This document shows positions 1 through 2,980 of a DNA stretch of 5,593 bases, piece by piece; position 1 is the stretch's first letter, and each line of letters starts with the position of its first letter. A program made the position numbers and the translations under genes. Location: assembly GCA_945637225.1 (NCBI GenBank), contig CALZDE010000143.1, forward strand, positions 1 through 5,593. Reading direction: 5' to 3'. Source of the DNA: an uncultured Selenomonadaceae bacterium. Its GTDB lineage: Bacteria > Bacillota > Negativicutes > Selenomonadales > Selenomonadaceae. The notes beneath the pieces are model-generated. The model worked only from the letters and a program-made list of their open reading frames with translations. It was not told where the DNA came from and made no database searches.

Positions 1-6
1 AATAAG

Positions 7-34
7 GTACCCGCCACTTATAGAAGTGGGGGAC
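7..34. repeat. Strong hairpin at the left window edge (possible operon end or IS200/IS605-type terminal hairpin)
   Basis: On the plus strand CCC-G-CCACTT (10-19), loop ATAG (20-23) and AAGTGGGGG (24-32) form a stem of 6 plus 3 bp around one bulged G. GT/AC pairs can extend it outward to 7-34 with a bulged A. It begins about 20 nt beyond the stop of the metal ATPase gene, so it could protect or end that transcript. No proper T-tract follows in either direction (TACCTTATT on the minus strand), so it is not a canonical intrinsic terminator. A GC-rich CCACTT/AAGTGG hairpin with a short AT loop and no U-tract recalls the right ends of IS200/IS605 TnpB elements, but no transposase is visible here. 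The hairpin is seen directly; either role is inference. Confidence 0.5.
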
Positions 35-53
35 ATCTCTTAGTCGTTATATT

Positions 54-1940
54 TTATACGTTTTTCACGTACAATGCACGAATAGCATTGAGTACCGCCA
101 GCACCATAACACCTACATCAGCAAAAATCGCATACCACATATTAGCGATACCTACAGCACCTAATACAAGACAGCTGAACTTCACGCCTATTGCAAAATA
201 TGTATTCTGCTTGACTATGCCGATACACTTGCGGGAAATTCGTATAGCCTTGGCAATCTTCGCTGGGTCGTCGTCCATCAGTACCACATCTGCCGCCTCG
301 ATAGCCGCATCACTGCCCATCGCACCCATCGCAATACCTATATCTGCCCTGCTTAAGACAGGTGCATCATTGATACCATCACCGACAAAAGCCAGTTTTT
401 CATCTTCATTTTTCTTGGCGATTAATTCCTCTACCTTTGTTACCTTATCCGCTGGAAGAAGCTCGCTGTACACTGTATCAATTCCCAGCTCACCTGCTAC
501 CTTATCGGCTACCTTTTTAGCATCACCGGTCAGCATAATGGTATCTTTAACACCGGATTTTTTCAAATCAGATATGGCAATTTTGGAATTTTTCTTTATT
601 TTGTCAGCAATAACGATGTGACCTGCATATTTTCCTTCTATTGATACATGTACGATAGTACCTATGCTATGGCATTCCTCGCATGGGATTTCCAGCTTAT
701 CCATCAGCTTTTTGTTGCCAGCCGCTACCTCGATACCATCTACCTTGGCTATAATGCCATGACCGCCGATTTCCCTAATATCTGTTACCCTGTTTCTATC
801 AATATTTTTACCATAGGCTCTCTGCAGGCTGTGACTGATAGGATGTGAGGAAGCACATTCAGCATGAGCGGCATATTCAAGAAGCTTCTTATCCTCTATT
901 TCATTGTGATGAACACCATCCACCTCAAAGGAACCCTCGGTAAGAGTACCTGTCTTATCAAAAACAACATATTTTACATTGGCTAAAGTCTCCAAAAAAT
1001 TTGAGCCTTTTACAAGAACGCCTTCCGCACTGGCACCGCCCAAACCTGCAAAAAAGCTGAGAGGAATGCTTATTACAAGGGCACAAGGACAGCTTATTAC
1101 CAAAAAGGTAAGCGCACGATAAATCCACACATCAAACTCTGGTGCAGAATTGAGTGCCAAAATATTAAATAATGGTGGCAAAATAGCCAGTACTAAGGCA
1201 CTGTAACATACAAAAGGCGTGTACCATCTTGCAAAGCGGGCAATAAATTCTTCGGACTTTGATTTATTGGAGCTGGCATTTTCCACTAATTCAAGAATCT
1301 TGGAAACAGTAGATTCACCAAATTCCTTAGTGGTTTCTATCTTAAGCACGCCTGTCATATTGATACAGCCACTTATGATTTCATCGCCTTCTTCTACCTC
1401 ACGAGGGAGACTTTCACCGGTCAGGGCACTTGTATTCAGGCTGGCACGACCTTCTCTTACTATACCATCAATAGGCACCTTTTCACCAGGCTGAACAATG
1501 ATGATACTTCCTATCTCTACCTCATCAGGGTCTACCTGTTCCAGCTTGCCATCTATCTCCATATTGGCATAATCGGGGCGGATATCCATAAGGTCGCTGA
1601 TGTTCCTGCGGCTCCTGCCTACTGCATAGCTCTGGAAAAGCTCACCAATCTGGTAGAAAAGCATTACCGCAATACCTTCCTCATAATCTCCTGTCTGGTC
1701 GTAAATCGCCAAGATAAAAGCACCTATTGTCGCTACCGCCATGAGGAAATTTTCATCAAAAACCTGACCGTTGCGAATACCCTTCCATGATTTCAGAAGA
1801 ATATCATGACCAATAATAATATAGGCAGTAAGATACAAAGCCAATTGCAAAATGCCATCAATAGGAGCAAAATGCAGACCAATCATCATTACTGAACATG
1901 CAATAATCCTGTACAAAACTTTTTTCTGTTTGTTATTCAT
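54..1940 (-). CDS. cadA: P1B-type heavy-metal-translocating ATPase (Zn/Cd/Pb exporter, CadA/ZntA-like), lacking an N-terminal HMA domain
   Basis: This 628-residue inner-membrane pump uses ATP to expel divalent soft-metal ions (Zn2+, Cd2+, Pb2+) from the cytoplasm. Visible motifs in order: hydrophobic segments near 10-27, 28-48, 62-80 and 86-104; actuator TGES at 174-177; the metal-binding SCPC motif at 283-286; the phosphorylated Asp328 in DKTGTLT; the His366-Pro367 pair of the nucleotide domain; TGD at 471-473; GDGINDAP from 520; and two C-terminal membrane segments with Lys587 and Asp608 (ADVGVMVL). CPC combined with that Lys and Asp is the signature of the Zn/Cd/Pb subgroup rather than the copper subgroup. 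The protein opens directly with membrane helices and has no CxxC HMA domain, which is supplied by the small gene 74 bp upstream. The ATG at 1940 follows AAGGGTGA (1952-1945). A CEECH cluster (420-424) lies in the nucleotide domain. Expression probably follows the divergent ArsR-type repressor. The gene symbol is by family, and the exact metal preference is inferred. Confidence 0.93.
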   Translation of the reverse strand: MNNKQKKVLYRIIACSVMMIGLHFAPIDGILQLALYLTAYIIIGHDILLKSWKGIRNGQVFDENFLMAVATIGAFILAIYDQTGDYEEGIAVMLFYQIGELFQSYAVGRSRRNISDLMDIRPDYANMEIDGKLEQVDPDEVEIGSIIIVQPGEKVPIDGIVREGRASLNTSALTGESLPREVEEGDEIISGCINMTGVLKIETTKEFGESTVSKILELVENASSNKSKSEEFIARFARWYTPFVCYSALVLAILPPLFNILALNSAPEFDVWIYRALTFLVISCPCALVISIPLSFFAGLGGASAEGVLVKGSNFLETLANVKYVVFDKTGTLTEGSFEVDGVHHNEIEDKKLLEYAAHAECASSHPISHSLQRAYGKNIDRNRVTDIREIGGHGIIAKVDGIEVAAGNKKLMDKLEIPCEECHSIGTIVHVSIEGKYAGHIVIADKIKKNSKIAISDLKKSGVKDTIMLTGDAKKVADKVAGELGIDTVYSELLPADKVTKVEELIAKKNEDEKLAFVGDGINDAPVLSRADIGIAMGAMGSDAAIEAADVVLMDDDPAKIAKAIRISRKCIGIVKQNTYFAIGVKFSCLVLGAVGIANMWYAIFADVGVMVLAVLNAIRALYVKNV

Positions 1941-1963
1941 GGAATCACCCTTTTCTGCGAGAT

Positions 1964-1995
1964 AAAAAATGGAGGCAAGCCACCGCCCACCTCCA
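1964..1995 (-). terminator. Terminator-like hairpin with U-tract between the HMA gene and the ATPase gene
   Basis: On the minus strand the arms TGGAGGTGGGC (1995-1985) and GCTTGCCTCCA (1980-1970) pair over 11 positions (three G-U), closed by a GGTG loop. TTTTTT (1969-1964) follows immediately. This is the form of an intrinsic terminator, yet it lies within a two-gene unit, 20 nt after the HMA stop and 24 nt before the ATPase start. I see no convincing separate promoter for the ATPase between them. The inferred role is partial termination or 3'-end protection, giving more HMA-only mRNA than full-length mRNA. Confidence 0.7.
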
Positions 1996-2014
1996 CAAAG
2001 CTACTAAATATTAA

Positions 2015-2233
2015 TCAAAAGAAAATTTCACAGTCAGACTCGACCTTCTTGCAGGCTTCAAGAACTCGTGGCATTACTTCCTTGTGGTCAGCACCTTCAG
2101 CAAATTCAACAATCATCTTCAAGGTCATAAAATTAACAGTAGCCTTCGCAACGCCTTCAACCTTGTTAGCTGCTTCCTGCATAAGATTAGCACAGTTAGC
2201 GCAGTCTACCTCAATTTTGTAAGTCTTCTTCAT
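2015..2233 (-). CDS. Free-standing heavy-metal-associated (HMA) domain protein, probable metal chaperone or detached sensor domain of the ATPase
   Basis: This is a 72-residue cytoplasmic protein made of a single HMA ferredoxin-like fold. The metal loop is VDCANCANLM, with Cys11 and Cys14 in the CxxC arrangement. The later GVAKATVNFMTLKMIVEF is the usual beta-strand stretch. Asp directly before the CxxC (DCxxC) is the form typical of Zn/Cd/Pb ATPase HMA domains, whereas copper chaperones usually have MxC. Two further cysteines, Cys61 and Cys68, lie near the C-terminus. It precedes the HMA-less ATPase in the same direction and probably serves as its missing N-terminal metal-binding module, binding the ion and delivering it or regulating turnover. 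A longer reading from an ATG at 2254 exists, but the ATG at 2233 has a strong AAAGGGG site 9 nt upstream and starts with the normal MKKTYKIEV strand, so I chose it. Metal specificity is inferred from the motif and neighbours. Confidence 0.88.
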   Translation of the reverse strand: MKKTYKIEVDCANCANLMQEAANKVEGVAKATVNFMTLKMIVEFAEGADHKEVMPRVLEACKKVESDCEIFF

Positions 2234-2242
2234 AAGAAATTT

Positions 2243-2249
2243 CCCCTTT
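2243..2249 (-). promoter_or_regulatory. Shine-Dalgarno site that fixes the HMA gene start
   Basis: AAAGGGG on the minus strand lies 9 nt before the ATG at 2233. It would fall inside the coding region if the ATG at 2254 were used, and that upstream ATG has no comparable purine-rich site at proper spacing. The shorter start is therefore favoured. Confidence 0.75.
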
Positions 2250-2270
2250 CGCATTCATCTCAATTTTAAC

Positions 2271-2296
2271 ATTAAACAATTAAGTATTTGTTTAAT
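2271..2296. promoter_or_regulatory. Probable operator for the ArsR-type repressor (inverted repeat)
   Basis: ATTAAACAA (2271-2279) and TTGTTTAAT (2288-2296) are a perfect 9-bp inverted repeat separated by 8 nt. The total span of 26 bp and the AT-rich character fit the 12-2-12 type sites bound by winged-helix ArsR/SmtB dimers. The right arm contains the -35 box of the regulator's own promoter. The whole repeat lies just downstream of the predicted start of the divergent export transcript. Repressor bound here could block its own promoter by occlusion and the export promoter as a roadblock. The repeat is seen directly; its use by this protein is inferred. Confidence 0.7.
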
Positions 2297-2316
2297 CGTT
2301 GTAAATATAGTATAAT
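2288..2316 (+). promoter_or_regulatory. Sigma-70-type promoter for the ArsR-family gene
   Basis: TTGTTT (2288-2293), a 17-nt spacer and a consensus TATAAT (2311-2316). Transcription would start near 2323, giving a leader of about 45 nt before the regulator's ATG at 2368. The -35 box lies inside the right arm of the inverted repeat, pointing to autoregulation. The -10 box overlaps that of the opposing promoter. Confidence 0.7.
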
Positions 2317-2337
2317 ATAACTATGAGCAAATGTCAA
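2309..2337 (-). promoter_or_regulatory. Strong sigma-70-type promoter for the HMA-ATPase unit
   Basis: On the minus strand a perfect TTGACA (2337-2332), a 17-nt spacer and TATACT (2314-2309). This is the better consensus of the two divergent promoters. Predicted start near 2302 gives a leader of about 70 nt to the HMA ATG at 2233, with the operator repeat lying within the first 30 or so transcribed bases. The -10 shares bases 2311-2314 with the plus-strand -10, so the two promoters should compete for polymerase. Confidence 0.78.
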
Positions 2338-2367
2338 TACCTGAATAAAAAAAGAGAGTGAATAATT

Positions 2368-2751
2368 ATGAAACACGATAATAAACACGTAGAATTTATC
2401 CACCTGCCTCACGACCACCACAAACAGGAAGCAGATAATGCCCTGCATGAGCTGCTAGAAAAAGTCGAGGATTTTCAGGCAGTAGCTGATGTATTTAAGC
2501 AGTTAGGCGACGGCACAAGACTGAGAATTTTCTGGATGCTCTGCCATAGAGAAGAATGCGTTATAAATATCGCCGCTCTGATGAATATGACTATGCCAGC
2601 AGTATCTCACCACCTGAAATTATTAAAATCCGCCAACCTTATAGTCAGCCGGAGAGAAGGAAAAGAGGTTTACTACAAGGCAAGTAACAGTGAGCTTTGC
2701 CAAAATCTGCACATAATAATGGAGCAGGTAATGAAAATCACCTGCCCCTGA
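2368..2751 (+). CDS. ArsR/SmtB-family metal-responsive transcriptional repressor
   Basis: This 127-residue winged-helix repressor probably releases DNA when it binds Zn, Cd or Pb, switching on the divergent HMA-ATPase unit. The core DVFKQLGDGTRLRIFWML is the usual ArsR start. The helix-turn-helix runs about 66-90, with recognition helix MPAVSHHLKLLKSA (77-90) and wing VSRREGKEVYY (93-103). The region matching the CadC metal motif ELCVCDI reads EECVINI, keeping one cysteine (Cys64) and losing the second. Other possible ligands are a His-rich N-terminus (His3, 7, 12, 15, 17, 18), Cys59, Cys111, His115, Glu119 and Cys126 near the end. The ATG follows GAGAGTG (2354-2360) with 7-nt spacing. A 9-bp inverted repeat in its promoter suggests autoregulation. 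The family and regulatory logic are secure; the inducing metal and exact ligand set are not. Confidence 0.92.
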   Translation: MKHDNKHVEFIHLPHDHHKQEADNALHELLEKVEDFQAVADVFKQLGDGTRLRIFWMLCHREECVINIAALMNMTMPAVSHHLKLLKSANLIVSRREGKEVYYKASNSELCQNLHIIMEQVMKITCP

Positions 2752-2783
2752 TAAATTGTAAAATTATTTTATAACGCCCTCAA

Positions 2784-2932
2784 TCATGAAAATGTTACCT
2801 TAAACATATTATTTCCCGCATAAAATTCCGGCTCTACAGAAGTATTTTTTCTAGCCTTTACATAACTGTCCAGCATTTTTTTAGTCCAGTACCATATGCT
2901 TCAATAATATTTAAACGATAAAAGATTTTTCT
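2784..2932 (-). pseudogene. Frameshifted C-terminal remnant resembling an AlbA_2/HATPase_c_4 (COG2865-type) protein
   Basis: The minus strand reads KIFYRLNIIEAYGTGLKK from 2929 to 2876 in one frame. In a second frame it continues MLDSYVKARKNTSVEPEF from 2876, then YAGNNMFKVTFS and a TGA at 2786-2784. Joined, these match the closing part I know from COG2865-type proteins (AlbA_2 DNA-binding domain plus RecG-like HATPase_c_4), whose C-termini carry an IEAYGTGI-like motif, then a PEF element and a final FKVTL-like strand. The frame breaks at a run of seven A (2882-2876), where one missing A explains the shift. Everything N-terminal to this piece is absent: an in-frame stop lies at 2959-2957, within the neighbouring terminator. 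It is non-functional as it stands. Family assignment is from remembered motif patterns, not a search. Confidence 0.6.
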
Positions 2933-2938
2933 CCTACT

Positions 2939-2975
2939 AAAAAACGCCTGCCATGATTACTCATAACAGACGTTT
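2939..2975 (-). terminator. Intrinsic terminator of the GH13-GH77 fusion gene
   Basis: On the minus strand AAACGTCTGTTATGA (2975-2961), loop GTAA (2960-2957) and TCATGGCAGGCGTTT (2956-2942) pair over all 15 positions, three of them G-T. The arm ends in TTTTTT (2944-2939). The hairpin begins 5 nt beyond the TAA stop. Read on the plus strand the three G-U pairs become A-C mismatches, although TTTATTTTTTAT follows there too. Weak termination of read-through from the regulator gene is therefore possible, but the structure is optimised for the minus strand. Confidence 0.9.
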
Positions 2976-2980
2976 ATTTT

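Noticed and set aside
88..1494. Plus-strand open frames at 88-621, 648-848 and 1219-1494
   Set aside because: They lie wholly antisense to the well-supported metal ATPase gene. Their translations are low-complexity and show no recognisable motif, and I see no ribosome site.
2234..2254. Longer HMA protein starting at the ATG at 2254
   Set aside because: The strong AAAGGGG site sits between this ATG and the one at 2233, and the additional residues MRKGKFL are not part of the HMA fold.
2724..2745. GCAGGT/ACCTGC hairpin at the end of the regulator gene as its terminator
   Set aside because: The 6-bp stem is real, but it lies in coding sequence and is followed by CCCTGATAAATTG, with no T-tract directly after it.
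2759..2771. TAAAAT-T-ATTTTA palindrome as terminator or protein-binding site
   Set aside because: It is pure A/T with too small a loop to be a stable hairpin, it occurs once, and it does not resemble the operator repeat at 2271-2296.
2876..2882. Programmed frameshift at the seven-A run in the remnant
   Set aside because: A slippery A-run could allow frameshifting, but the N-terminal part of the gene is absent and an in-frame stop precedes the remnant, so simple decay is the better explanation.
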